From Myotis daubentonii (taxonomy: Eukaryota > Chordata > Mammalia > Chiroptera > Vespertilionidae), in contig NC_081840.1 in assembly GCF_963259705.1 (NCBI RefSeq), positions 151,278,282-151,342,281 on the forward strand: a stretch of 64,000 nt of DNA, given 5' to 3'. Position 1 is the first letter of the stretch; each line of letters begins with the position of its first letter. The position numbers were made by a program, and so were the translations under genes. Shown here piece after piece: positions 11,282-22,662 of this stretch. A model generated the notes under the pieces. The model was given only the letters and a program-made list of their open reading frames with translations, had not been told where the DNA came from and did not search any database.

Positions 11282-11548
11282 CAGCGATTTTCAACCAGTG
11301 TGCCGCAAGAATTTTTAACATATGCAATACCTGACTATTTAGCCAGGGGCACTGACCTCTTTTCCCTTAGATTGTCAAATAAAAAAAAAAACTACAACAG
11401 CCAACACAACAATAGCCATCTGGTATGAATGAATCAAAATTAACCTGTTTTTTTGTCAGATCAGCAAAAAATATATTTTGGGGTGTACTGCAGAATTTTA
11501 GTAATTAGTTCATGTGTGCCATGGGATGAAAAAAGTTGAAGATAACTG
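11282..11548 (+). mobile_element. Non-autonomous hAT element with perfect 8-bp TSD
   Basis: This 267-bp element starts CAGCGATTTTCAACCAGTG and ends AAGTTGAAGATAACTG, an imperfect terminal inverted repeat. CTCTAGAA flanks it exactly on both sides (11274-11281, 11549-11556). The internal sequence is AT-rich and non-coding, with one A-run. It must have been moved by a transposase supplied in trans. Confidence 0.9.
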
Positions 11549-11556
11549 CTCTAGAA

Positions 11557-12011
11557 GGCAGTTTTTCAGTTTCTTTTATGCATTGAAATTTAAGGAGGAA
11601 ACATAAGGAAAATTACACAAAGGTGGGAGAAATTAAGGCAGAGACCTAATTACAGGATAGTTAAGATTATGTGCTCTCTTGCTTTATAGGAGAGGCCTGA
11701 AAAGAGGCATTTCAAGGGTGTCAATATAGTAGATGTGCTGAAGCAATGGACAAGGCTTGCTAAAGGCAAAGATAAGCTTTTTACTAAAGCTTATAGCCTG
11801 AGACATGACTATTCACCATGACCTGCCCAGTTAGGAACTTATGATTAGGTCATCTTGTGAAGTTACTTTCCATGGAACCCCTTTTTGGTCCACATATTTA
11901 AGAACTCCACTTATAGCTTCTTGGGTTTTGTAGACTGGGACAACAAATGTTTAGTTAAAAATAGACAAATTTTTCAAAAATCAGTTAAGAGCCTGATTAC
12001 TACACCAAATT
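11557..12011. other. Unrecognised stretch between hAT elements
   Basis: No gene, RNA or repeat recognised; ordinary AT-rich sequence. Confidence 0.4.
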
Positions 12012-12019
12012 GACTAGTC

Positions 12020-12230
12020 CAGTGGTCGGCAAACCATGGCTCGCGAGCCACATGCGGCTCTTTGGCCCTTTGAGTGTGGCTCTTCCACAAAATACTGACT
12101 TCTGCGCATGGGCCACGAAGTTTCAACCGCACTGTACGTGCACACCCGCACGTGGTATTTTGTGGAACTGCCACACTCAAGGGGCCAAAGAGCCGCATGT
12201 GGCTCGCGAGCCACAGTTTGCCAACCACGG
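12020..12230 (+). mobile_element. Palindromic hAT miniature element A
   Basis: It begins CAGTGGTCGGCAAACC and ends GGTTTGCCGACCACTG-like (here mutated to CCAACCACGG). Roughly the first and last 90 bases are reverse complements, so the single strand could fold into one long hairpin around a short unique centre. Flanks GACTAGTC and AATTAGAC are imperfect 8-mers sharing a central TA. A second copy in opposite orientation lies 69 bp downstream. Confidence 0.8.
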
Positions 12231-12299
12231 AATTAGACCAACTACGTTAATGGTCTGCAAGATCATGACTTAGTTCAAGAGAATGGAAATGGACTATTC

Positions 12300-12544
12300 C
12301 CATGGTCGGCAAACCGCGGCTCGCAAGCCACATGCAGCTCTTTGGCCCCTTGAGTGTGGCTCTTCCACAAAATACCATGTGCGGGTGCGCACGTACAGTG
12401 CAATTGAAACTTCGTGGCCCATGCGCAGAAGTCGGTATTTTGTGGAAGAGTCGGTATTTTGTGGAAGAGCCACACTCAAGGGGCCAAAGAGCCGCATGTG
12501 GCTCGCGAGCCGTGGTTTGCCGAGCCGCAGTTTGCCGACCACTG
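12300..12544 (-). mobile_element. Palindromic hAT miniature element B (opposite orientation to A)
   Basis: Same family as element A; its unique centre is the reverse complement of A's. It differs by a perfect 19-bp tandem duplication (12431-12449 and 12450-12468) and a near-perfect 15-bp duplication at the right end (12507-12521, 12522-12536). Flanking 8-mers GACTATTC and GTCTAATT match at five positions. Confidence 0.78.
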
Positions 12545-12552
12545 GTCTAATT

Positions 12553-15500
12553 CAACTGCATTTTCCCAAGGTTTAGCTTCAAGACAGCATCTAACTGGTT
12601 GATAGCAGTGGAGAGCAGTAAAGGGTACAGGCTACAATTCCTTCTCTATGAAGGTATCAGCCTTCTTTTCTGTGTTTCCTTTGGTTTCGTTGATGCTGTA
12701 TTATTTTTTGGCTTAAACTTTTCCCTCACTCATACCTAATTCATTTTTACTATTTGGAACCAGGAAGAACTGAGAATCAATTATTCCTCATTTTTCTTGG
12801 TTTAAAAGTGTCATTTTAGTGATTATTAGCCATTTTTGAATTATGTGGATACATTTTTAAGTTTGTTAGCACAAAGTTACACATGGAAAAATAAAATGGG
12901 GTCCTAGTGGTTTTTGAAAGCATAAAACACAACTTAGAAAAGAAGTTCTAGTCCCATTAGATCAATGTTTTTCTTAATTAAAAACATTTCAGACTATGAG
13001 TCATGTGTAACTTAGCTAGGAGTTTTAAATCTTTAAATCTTAATCCTTTGAATCTCTATGGAGGCGAGCTCTTAAATGGAAAGCATCCCATACCTAACTC
13101 CTACCTGGCCTCTTTAAGATTAAAGTATAGCATCAATTATGCGTGGCCATATTGAAATTCTGTTACTGAGCAAATTTTTCAAAATTCATTTCTTAATTAT
13201 CAAAGTAATAGTCAATGGAGGAAAAAAATATATCCTCTTCCTGGGTTCACCTTCAGTTTAGTGGCTATTCAGTAATATTCATAGCCAAAGGGAAGAGGAA
13301 ATAATTGCAGTGTAGCCTTTCCATTATTATGTCTTTGTTTACTAAACACTATCGAGTCCCTAGGATATGTTGATAACAAATGAACCCAGACAGAAAACAG
13401 AAGCCCAGAGTTCACTGCCCCAACATCCATGGCTGAAGAAAACCCTGCCAAGAACATTAGCTCGGGAAGACAGAAAGCATGATATGGACAAGAACACGCA
13501 AATGCAGTTCCATGTGACAGACACTGTGAATGTGAGTCACTGTATATTCAAGGATGAATAAGACACCATCCTTGTCCTCACAGACTCCATAGCCCAGTTA
13601 AGAAACAGGCATTTATACAAATAATCACAATAGCTGCTAGCACTGCACAGATCATCACACCACTAGGAGGTAGATTTGAGTTGCAGTGGCTGTAAGACCC
13701 TACAGTCAGACAAGAACTGTTTAGAACAGTTTCCCGAGCATTGCCTGAATGCAATGGGTAGCACCAAAGTGGCATGAGATCCTTACAATGTCCTTATACT
13801 CAAGTTGTTACCTTTCTAGCTTAGGCAAGAAAACTAACATACAAAAAACATTGAACACAGCTCTAGCAAAGATGTAAATCCAACTAATATTGCAGTCTAG
13901 CAACTGTAAAGTCCATATTTGTGTTTCCTTTCCAACGTTCTCAACCCTGACTGACTTTAAATTACTAGTATAGATGCTCAAAAGATAAGAATCTGTTTGA
14001 ACAGCAGTAGTCTAAAAAGGAAGTTTGGAAAGAGGCAATTTGACTTCTAGTCTCCCTACTCTATTGAAGCTGCACTTTTCAGGGTTTACAATGAATTCTT
14101 CGTTGAAGGTTCAAACATTATTGTAGAATCATATCATGCTTTATTTGTTACGTCATTCTTTTTCCATCTCCCTCACAGTACCCAGCCAGTTGCCAAACCT
14201 TGTAGTTACCTCCAATGTCTCTCACATCCATCCCTTCTTTTCCATTCACTCTAACTGTACGAATCCTAGTCTCCTGCCCCCCACCAAAAAAAATCCCAAG
14301 CACACTTAAAGGAGTAACTGAAGAGCATTGAATAAAGGGACCTCTTACAGAGGTGTAAACGGTGGTGAAGCTCCCAGGGACTTACAACAGCTGGAAGCCA
14401 TCACCACCTTGAGTCCTGAAGGAGCAAGATGAGGAAGTTGTGTTACTGAAACCCAAAGAGAGCTGTACTTCTGGGAAAGGGGCCACCTGGTAGAGAATGT
14501 GGCTTCAAGGAAAAGGAAGGCAACATCATGACCCAGAGCTGTAGGGAATTTGCAGTAAGGAATAAATACTCCAGCCTCTTTCTCCTTTGACACCCCAACC
14601 TCCTGTTTTTGTCTCCAATTGGCCAAGCCTCTTTAAAAGCCAGATGCAAAGAAGCCCAGTGACTAGTCCACAAGGCTCATCCGGGCAGAGACTAGACCTC
14701 CAGGGACAAAGAAAGAACAGCGCACTCTACTCAGGAAGCGCAAAGCCCAGGATATCTCACCTGGCCTTTGTAATTACCTACCTGTTCTCTCCCTTCTATG
14801 GTCAATCCTCCAGCCCATGTATTGGTCCCATAAATAGTTGTTAATTTTTTTTTTTAGTTGGAGTTACACATCACAAAAGCATTCTCTACTTTCTACTTTC
14901 TTTCTAGCTCTACCTGTTTCATTATTTTCTCAGCAGTTACATTTCTCTAAAATTATTATGTTCATTTTTCATGTTCATCGCTAATCATCTACTTCCCCAA
15001 ATAGAATTAAGTCCAGAGAGCACTGGACTGTGCCTACTGCAGAGTGGGCGCTCATTTATTAATGAATAAAGGCACACGCATGAATGACCACTGTATGTTG
15101 AACAACATGACTGATACAAAATGAATTGGCTACAAAACCTGAACCGAAGGAGATAAAAATTAATTCATCTTTTTAATGCCCAGCATCTTTGAGTGCAGTT
15201 CCCAAAGACATATATTATTGTCAGGATGCACAATCCCCATCTTTTATTACAGGAGCAAAAGGGTAGAAATCACCTGTTTCTCTGCCCAATGGCAGCCAAC
15301 ACATGAGCATATGACCTATACCTTGCCAATCAAATGCTCCACTTTGAACCTTGGAGGAGTGGCAAACAGAAGTATGTTCTGATTATATCGCTTCTTGTCT
15401 CAAGAATCCATCAGTAATGCTGTTTTCCAGTTAAGTATTTCCAGTTAAGTATAAATTTCTTGGGCTGATTTACAGATTTTCCAGGTCCTTCTTGTGTACC

Positions 15501-16185
15501 ATAAGATTAATTAAGAGCTGGAATTAGAGTTCAAGGTCAGGGCTGTCCAACCACAACAACAACAAAAAACGTGTACTGTCTTTTCAAATGTTACCTCTGG
15601 CATCAAATGAATGAATCAGTCAGAAAAGAATTAGTGAGTTGTGCAGATGTGTTTTTATTTTACCTTAAAAATCACAGACCTGAATTTATAGTTAGAAGAT
15701 GTAACTTTTAAATTTTCTAAACATTCCTTCCAAATGAGAATTTATTCTCATTCATTGTGAAGGAGTCTTGGCCACTTTTAACAATGAGAGAAGCTGTTTC
15801 TTTTCATCTCTTACAAAGAAAGCAACTAGAAAAATCAACTGCAATAAAGAAGTCATGTCATTGTCTAAGCTGTTTCATGAAATTGATTTTGGTTTTTATC
15901 AAAGTCTTCAAATCACAAAGTAGTAAATAGTATATATATATATGTCAAATGTTTTATTTGAACTGTTTTCTTGAAAATTTACCACTAATTCACTAAAAGA
16001 GAAGAAAGAAAGCTTAAAATCAGAATTTAAAAGGGTGTTTAGAGAATGGTAACAATTATTTCTAACCCAAAAACCACAGAATTCAAAACCACAGTTCAAT
16101 TCAATCAGGTGAATATAAAAATATGCATTGCTATTGCTGGTCAGTCCTTCAATCTACATCTGACCTGAGACACCATTCTTGCAAA
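12553..16185. other. Long stretch without recognised genes
   Basis: No protein domain or RNA gene seen. Around 15015-15070 the text GTGCCTACTGCAGAGTGGG then GCTCATTTATTAATGAATAAA resembles the 3' end of an L2/MIR-type ancient element. A similarly weak match lies near 13335-13380. Short frames at 13367-13561, 14345-14673 and 14587-14844 have no recognisable motif. 15937-15945 is a short TA run. Confidence 0.4.
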
Positions 16186-16690
16186 TCCTATCTAATAAAA
16201 GAGAAACATGGTAATTGGCGTACGACCGATACCCTTTTCATTGGCTAATCAGCAAGTTATGCAAATTAGCTGTCAGCCAAGATGGCGGCCGGCAGCCAGG
16301 CAGCTTGAAACTAACATGAGGCTTGGTTGCCTCAGTGACGGAGGAAACCAATGTTCCCCGCCTGCCGCTGCCTCTGAGCCGGCAGTTTAAGAAACATTGT
16401 AACAAATACCGCCCAACTTCAGCCAGCAGATTTGCAACATTGTAAGCAAAGGCCAGAAACCTACTTTCAGCCGGAGGCCTAAGAGCTGGAGCCAAGCCTC
16501 AAGGTAAAGCTGGCCCAGAATTAAAAAAAAAAAAAAAAAAAAAAAAGGAAAAAAGGAGCGTTTGGGAGTTCAGTCACCCCCAGCCTGAAAACAGCCCTCA
16601 GCTCCTCACCCAGACTGGCCAGGCACCCCAGTGGGGACCTCCACCCTGATCCAGGACACCCTTCAGGGCAAACCAGCCGGCCCCACCCAT

Positions 16691-16731
16691 GCACCAGGCC
16701 TCTACCCTATATAGTAAAAGGGTAATATGCC
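16691..16731 (+). other. Internal Helitron end/start relic
   Basis: GCACCAGGCCTCTA (a 3'-end motif lacking only the final G) is followed at once by CCCTATATAGTAAAAGGG, a 5'-end-like sequence, then TAATATGC. It marks the fusion of two formerly separate Helitrons within one mobile unit. Confidence 0.7.
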
Positions 16732-16739
16732 TCCCAGCA

Positions 16740-17220
16740 CCGGGATCAGCGGAGCCGTGAGGCCTCCCGGCACTGGAATCAGCGTGACAGGGGGCAGCAC
16801 CCAAACCCCCTGATCGCCCTGCGGCTCTGTGTGTGACAGGGGGCGGGGCCCCAACCTCCCTATCCACCCTGCTCTGTGCCTGATAGGGGGGAGCTCCCCC
16901 ACCCCACGGGCCCTGCTCTGTGTGTGACGGGGTAGAGCCATAACCTCCCCATCAGCCCTGCCCTGAGTGTGAGAGTGGCGGCGCCCCAACCCCCTGATCC
17001 GCCCTGCTCTGTGGGTGATAGAGGGCAGCACCCCAACCCCCTGATGGGCCCTGCTCTGTGCGTGACAGGGTACAGAGCCCCAACCCCCCTGATGGGCCCT
17101 GCTCTGTGTGTGACAGGGGGTTGCTCCACAACCTCCCCATCGACCCTGCCTTGAGTGTGACAGGGGGCGGCGCCCCAACTCCCCAATCAGCCCTGCTCTG
17201 AGCCCGACCAGGGGCTGCAC
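16740..17220 (+). repeat. GC-rich minisatellite, about nine units of roughly 47 bp
   Basis: Units carry GTGTGACAGGGGGC, then CCCCAACCCCCTGAT and GCCCTGCTCTGT, with variation. It produces long open frames on both strands that are not genes. The related copy at 53345-54010 has about fourteen units. Confidence 0.85.
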
Positions 17221-17664
17221 CTAGGGATTGGGCCTGCCCTCTGCCACCCGGGAGCAGGCCTAAGCCAGCAGGTCGTTATCTCCCGAGGGGTCCCAGACTG
17301 CTAGAGAGCACAGGCCAGGCTGAGGGACCCCCCCTCCCCCCCCGAGTGCACAAATTTTTGTGCACCGGGCCTCTAGTAGAAGAGAACAATGAAACTACAG
17401 AGGGAACGAATACTGAGAGGGCAAGCTTATATTTTGGTGAGCTATATCTTATATTAATGATGATATAAATAAAATAATTATAACTCACCATTTATAGGTC
17501 CTGTTAGTCTTATATTAGCCTTTGGTTAAGAGCCTGATTCTAGGTCCAATATTGGCAATTAATGGATTAATTATTTAGTAGGTGATTTTAGAGATATTTT
17601 TTCTTGGTAGAGAGTGATTATACAAGTTAGATTGTGGATAGAAAGAGACAGATGATAGAGATGG

Positions 17665-17699
17665 ATAGGTAGGTAGATAGATAGATAGATAGATAGATT
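17665..17699. repeat. (GATA)n microsatellite
   Basis: GGTAGGTAGATAGATAGATA-type run of tetranucleotides, with decayed units after it. Confidence 0.85.
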
Positions 17700-20125
17700 A
17701 TAGATAGCTGATAGATGATATTTAGGTAAATTGAAAGCTTTCTAATATAGAACTGAAAATAACATTAATTTTCCTGGATGTAGTTATCAGTATATAAACA
17801 CTGGTTAAAGTTGAGACATATTTCAATATACAATTTTGCAATTTCACTGAAGGCAAAAGGAAACTACTGAATGGTCCCCAGTATTAGGAGAGCTTAAGTC
17901 ATGTCAGTACTTATTAAGGCTATAGAAAGCACATGTCACCTACACCAGTAATTACTGGTATTGGTTTATGACACGCCAAGAGTGGTGTAAAATTATCAAA
18001 ACAAAATTAACATTCTTAATTTTAAAAAATATGTCTTAAGACTCTGCAAAAGAACTCAATGAATATAACCAAATAAGTAATAAAATATTTCAATTCAAAG
18101 TTGCAGGAAATCAACAATCTTTACCTAATAAGCTAAGCAAAATGATGGCTAAAAGAGAAATTACTCAAACCTATAGAAGCATTACTTGCCTGATGCTATA
18201 CCTCCACCCAGTGGCAGTTAATGCTAACTGGACTAGGAGGACTCCAGCCAGTAAGAGCAAAGGAAAGAACAAAGATGCTCACAGCTGCAGAGCTTCTGCA
18301 AAAGGTCAGGTTCCAACATTAGAGCTTCCTTGTACAAACCACACCCATTATTTCAAAGTATTCAGAGGCTCAAAGCTGCAAGACCATTTAGAATGAGGAA
18401 ACTAAATCATTCGACGCCACAGTTATGCCTACAATATGAAAAAAAAACACACAAAAAACAAAACAATGAAAAGTGGAAAATTAGGTCAATTGTGCAGGTA
18501 TTTGACTCTACATAATTAATAACCCTAGGGCTGACTTTTCCACTGAATATTCTTAGGTAACATTTGTATAATCTGAGATTAGAATTTGAGCATTTTGCCT
18601 TCATTGGGTTTTATCTGATTTTCCTTAACATTTCTTGTGAAATGCTATTCCTTTCAGCATGTAAATTCAATGAAAGAACAATCTGTCTGGTTCATAACTG
18701 TCCCCCAACCTTAAAACAATGCCTGTCCCATATTATGTTCTCAATATATATTTATTGATTTAATGAAGAAATATGATTCCTCCTACAATACTTGAGATAC
18801 ATAGTCTTTTATTCTCAAATACCTTTGAGAATCTGAAAAAAAAAGCAATAAATCTTTTCTCCCAAGATATACATGTATAATTATGCATACAGTTTCCCTT
18901 GGACTCAATCACTCATGTTTATGGACCAAGAAGTTCTGCTCTAAAAATAATATTAAGACCAAACTTCAAATCTGGGAAATTGAGATGATTAATTGCATAC
19001 ATTATTTTTGCTCACCTTGCTTCAGGTGTTATTATCTCAGATCATGACCTGACAGTAAAATGAAAACTAATGGGGAAAAAATCAGTTAAATTTGAAAATC
19101 ATGCAAAATATCAAAAAATATATATATGAGAAGAACACAAGAAAAAAATTAATCTGAGAACACCAAACACTCAGTCTACTATTGTTCCCGTTCTCTTCTT
19201 CACAGGGTTGTGCCCAGAGTGGTCATAGTGATCAGCAGTCTGAGAAGAATAAGATTCGCCAGGTCCAAATGCCCAAAGAAGGCACGCCTGGGGCTTTACC
19301 CCTATTGTTCAATAAGGGCCAAGCCAGTGCCCAGAAGTTTCCCCACAAGTCAATAAATCTATTGCTCAAAATGAATTTGGCACTAAGACAGTGTCCTAGC
19401 TCTGGGCTCTGAAATCCTTGTTGCACCAATAGTTGTACAACCTCCCTTTTCTGTGTCTTAGGTTTTGCAACCGTTCCTTACCTGCATCTTTATGGCAGAA
19501 CATAAGAATTTTTCAATTGTTCTCTCCAAGAGCATTTCTATGGGCACATCTGGTGCTGGTTTGCAATTTCTTGGTTTGCAACCTCGGGAGTCCCCCAGGT
19601 GTAATTTGGCACTGGCCCCATCCGTGAAAGGCAGGGAGATACTAAAGAAGGAGGCAAACCATTCCAGGTTTAATAAAGCAAGAAAATGTAATATATATGA
19701 GGCTTGTCTTGACAGCTATAAGACGGTATCTCTGCACCCTCCCACCAGAATCTTCAAAGTTTAGATAGAGGCTTATTTTTTTAATATTTTGCATGATTAT
19801 AGTCCAGGTGGTTTCAACAACACAGTGCTCTCTCAAGGCTGCATCCTTGAAGTGACTGTCAGTATAAGAATAGTAGGCAGAACCTGCATTCCAAGGATGG
19901 GGCCGGGGCGGGGGGGGGGGGGGGCGGGGGGGGGAGGGGAGGACCCTCTGATTGCCCGGGGTCAGCTCTCAAGTCAACGGGTAGTCACATCCTCTTAATG
20001 ACTTCCCCCAACAACTGGCCATAACCCATGACAGCCGTCTACTTTAATTTAATTGAACTATTATTTACTGATAACTCTTATGTCCCAGACTCTCTCCCAA
20101 ACATTGTGGGGATGGAAAAACAAAA
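17700..20125. other. Stretch without recognised genes
   Basis: No gene supported. Near 18710-18768 the text resembles an L2/MIR 3' end (GCCTGTCCCATATTATGTTC then ATTTATTGATTTAATGAA). A G-run (about 19907-19935, interrupted by C) precedes 20 kb. The segment 19180-19770 is less AT-rich, with short open frames (19182-19412, 19465-19764) but no recognised domain; an old retroviral remnant is possible but unsupported. Confidence 0.4.
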
Positions 20126-20690
20126 AAACAGCAATTCCACTCTTATGAATGTACCTGAGAGAATTAAAAACATATGCTTACACAAAAGTTGTCCATAGCA
20201 ACATTATTCATAATACCCAAAAAGTGGAAACAACCCATCTGGTCATCAAGTGATGACAAGCTAAATAAAATGTGGTATATTTATACAATGCAGTACTTAT
20301 TAAGTCATCAAAAGAATTAAAGTAGTGACGCGTGATGCAACATGATTGGATCTTAAAAACATGCTAAGTAAAAGAAGCAAAACACAGAGGACCACATACT
20401 GTTTGATAATATTTATATGAAATGTCCAGAATGAGCAAATCCATGGAAATAGAAAGTAGAGTAGTGGTTGCCAAATAGTGTGGGATTGTAGGAATTGAGA
20501 TTAACTGCTAATATATACAAAGAATTTTTTTGGTGCAGGGAGATGGATAAGTTCTGGAATTAGATAGTGATGATGGTTACACAACATAGTAAACATACTA
20601 AAAAGAACTCAAGTGTACACTTTAAAGTGGTGACTGTTATGCTGTGTGAAATATATCATAGCAACAAAAAATACTATTAAAAAAAAGTTA
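20125..20690 (+). mobile_element. Old L1 3'-end fragment, sense
   Basis: It contains CATAGCAACATTATTCATAA, the GTGGAAACAACCC block, TGGTATATTTATACAATG and a 3' UTR-like TTCTGGAATTAGATAGTGAT with GGTGACTGTTATG, then an A-rich end. This is the standard 3' part of an ancient L1, 5'-truncated and mutated. Confidence 0.8.
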
Positions 20691-21512
20691 AGAGCGTCCA
20701 TATTTCTGGAGAGGACAGTAATTGGGAAGGGGTACATAAGGACTTTGGGGGAGCTAGCAGCATTTTATTTCTTGATTTTGTTGGTAGTTACATAAGTGTT
20801 TGCTTTAAGCCATATATTTATGTTTTATGCATAATTCCAAATGTGTCACAATAGAAATGTTTTAGGAGAAAGAAGGTGCGATATAGTACATTAATATCTA
20901 TATGGTATTGTTTCCAAAAAGAAACTAAAGTAACACAATTAATAAGGAATCTCAATTTTTTGGAAATGAGATAAATGAATATACATTTAAGGCAATAAAA
21001 TTTTTATATATTACATGTGTTGGTATCATTACATATTCTTATATCTCAAGTTGGTATCTTAAAAGATGTGCATTTGGGGGGAAGAATTTTTTAAAACTGA
21101 AGCAAAATCAGAAAAATAAAGATCACATACAAATAGGAAACACTGACCTTAAAATTTTACAAATGATGAAAAGGTAACTATATTTTTCCATAAAAATTCA
21201 ATGACAAATTAATCTATAACTAAAACAAGTTTGGTGAACTGTGAAAAATTCAGAAATCTAGATACTTTTTTTGAAAAATAAACGCTTAGAAAATTACCTG
21301 TAATATATGCAACTTGTGTTCTTTGCCCATTCACCTCTCTTCTTCCCTCCGCTTGTTCCTCCTCTTTCTTTTCTTCCACGTCCTTGTCCTCCTTTTCCTT
21401 TCACCATTTCGTACTAAATGGGTGTAAAAAGGGAATCAAAATAATGTTGAATAAAGGAAACTCTTGTAAATCAAATACCTTTTAAGTATTTTGGGAAAGT
21501 AACCACATAAAG
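20691..21512. other. Unrecognised AT-rich stretch
   Basis: No gene or repeat recognised; a C/T-rich patch lies at about 21335-21410. Confidence 0.4.
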
Positions 21513-21706
21513 AACTAGCTGGTTTGGCTCAGTGAATAGAATGTTGACCTGCGGACTGAAGGGTCCCGGGTTCCATTCCGGTAAAGGGCACATTCCTGGC
21601 TCAGTCCCCAGTGGGGAGTGTGCAGGAGGCAGCCCATCAATGATTCTGTCTCATCACTGATGTTTCTATCTCTCCCTCTCTCTCTTCTTCTCTGAAAACA
21701 ATAAAA
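21513..21706 (+). mobile_element. Ves-type SINE, sense
   Basis: CTAGCTGGTTTGGCTCAGTG (A box), GGGTTCCATTCC (B box), CCCAGTGGGG, GCAGGAGGCAG, a pyrimidine-rich CTCTCCCTCTCTC end and an A-tail. A second SINE is inserted, in opposite orientation, into its tail. Confidence 0.9.
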
Positions 21707-21722
21707 AAAACATATATTTTTA

Positions 21723-21930
21723 TTTTTATTTTTTTTTAAATATATTTTATTGATTTTTTACAGAGAGGAAGTGAGAGAGATAGAGTTAGAAACATCGATC
21801 AGCTGCCTCCTGCACATCCCCCACTGGGGATGTGCCCGCAACCCAGGCACATGCCCTTGACCAGAATTGAACCCGGGACCCTTCAGTCCGCAGGCCGACG
21901 CTCTATCCACTGAGCCAAACCGGTTTCGGC
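21723..21930 (-). mobile_element. Ves-type SINE, antisense, with perfect 16-bp TSD
   Basis: A complete antisense copy ending TGAGCCAAACCGGTTTCGGC. AAAACATATATTTTTA occurs at 21707-21722 and 21931-21946 without mismatch, so it inserted into the A-rich tail of the preceding SINE. The two form a tail-to-tail inverted pair. Confidence 0.92.
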
Positions 21931-21946
21931 AAAACATATATTTTTA

Positions 21947-22415
21947 AATGATGTGTCTCCCTCTCTGCAGAGAGAGTTTTACATAATAAAATTTCAGCAC
22001 ATGTTCAGTAGAAGTAATAATATATATTAATTGATATGTTATAAATCTTTCTCTAGGAAGTCTACCATTTCTACAAATGTAGTTTAAAAAATTCTTTCTA
22101 CCTAAGATCCTCCTTCCAACCAAAAGAGCAAACCAAGAAAAAAAAATGTCATTTAAATCCAAACCCATTTACTAAAGTTTTATCGTGCCAATATATTAGA
22201 AGCTATAAATATGCTAGGCTTTGTCCATGCAGAACATCATATTTTATCTGTCAGCTACTGACATTGATAGAACTACAAAAAAAGGAAGAGGAAATTACTC
22301 CTTTTACTCCTGCATGGTAACAAAAGCGCTCCTTCTCCCTCCTCGCGTCTATACCCAACTCTTTTGTATGCCTCCTACTCATCATCCTTCAAATCTCCGT
22401 TTCAGTATCTCTTCC
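21947..22415. other. Unrecognised stretch
   Basis: AT-rich, no gene or repeat recognised. Confidence 0.35.
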
Positions 22416-22419
22416 TCAG

Positions 22420-22620
22420 GGAGCAAGTTACATCCTCACATTCTTGCCTCACAGTTTCCATCCTTCTCCTTCATAGCACTTGGCACAATTGAAGTTAATG
22501 ATCTGTACAGTGCTTGTTTGATACTTCTTTACACCCACTAGATTGCAAGCCCCATGAAAATAGAAAGCATGGATATCTGAGTTGCTATTGTATCCCAGCA
22601 TCTAACCTGGTATATGGCAA
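22420..22620 (+). mobile_element. L2 3'-end fragment
   Basis: AGATTGCAAGCCCCATGAAA, then a TTGTATCCCAGCATCTAAC block and GGTATATGGCAATAAATAAA follow the order of the L2 3' end; preceding CACAGTTTCCATCC and GTACAGTGCTTG fit the same region. The family is ancient and inactive in placental mammals. Confidence 0.65.
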
Positions 22621-22659
<39 letters not shown>

Positions 22660-22662
22660 ATA
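22619..22662. repeat. (AAAT)n microsatellite
   Basis: About eleven AAAT units grow out of the L2 3' end. Confidence 0.95.

Larger units (their letters stand above)
16186..17376 (+). mobile_element. Full-length HeliBat-type Helitron (composite, plus strand)
   Basis: The 5' end TCCTATCTAATAAAAGAG follows an A (16185). The 3' end has the hairpin GTGCACAAATTTTTGTGCAC (17346-17365), then CGGGCCTCTAG, and is followed by T (17377). This is the classic Helitron arrangement: insertion between A and T without target duplication. No Rep/helicase gene is present, so it is non-autonomous. Inside are an A-run (16523-16548), a relic of another Helitron's end joined to a start (about 16691-16731), and a 47-bp-type tandem array (16740-17220). 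The same internal order recurs in the 53193-54790 copy. Confidence 0.92.

Noticed and set aside
12010..12602. Multiple overlapping frames on both strands
   Set aside because: Produced by the palindromic hAT miniatures; each frame mirrors the other strand.
16702..17220. 172-codon and shorter frames on the minus strand
   Set aside because: They run through the 47-bp minisatellite, whose period shifts frame each unit; the repeated peptide text is a composition effect.
16740..17220. CRISPR-like regularly spaced repeats
   Set aside because: Contiguous tandem units without unique spacers, in a vertebrate Helitron.
19180..19770. Possible retroviral or host exon segment
   Set aside because: Short frames only, no LTR landmarks or splice sites I could support.
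21513..21600. tRNA gene
   Set aside because: A- and B-box-like motifs belong to the tRNA-derived SINE head; no cloverleaf with proper acceptor stem was seen.
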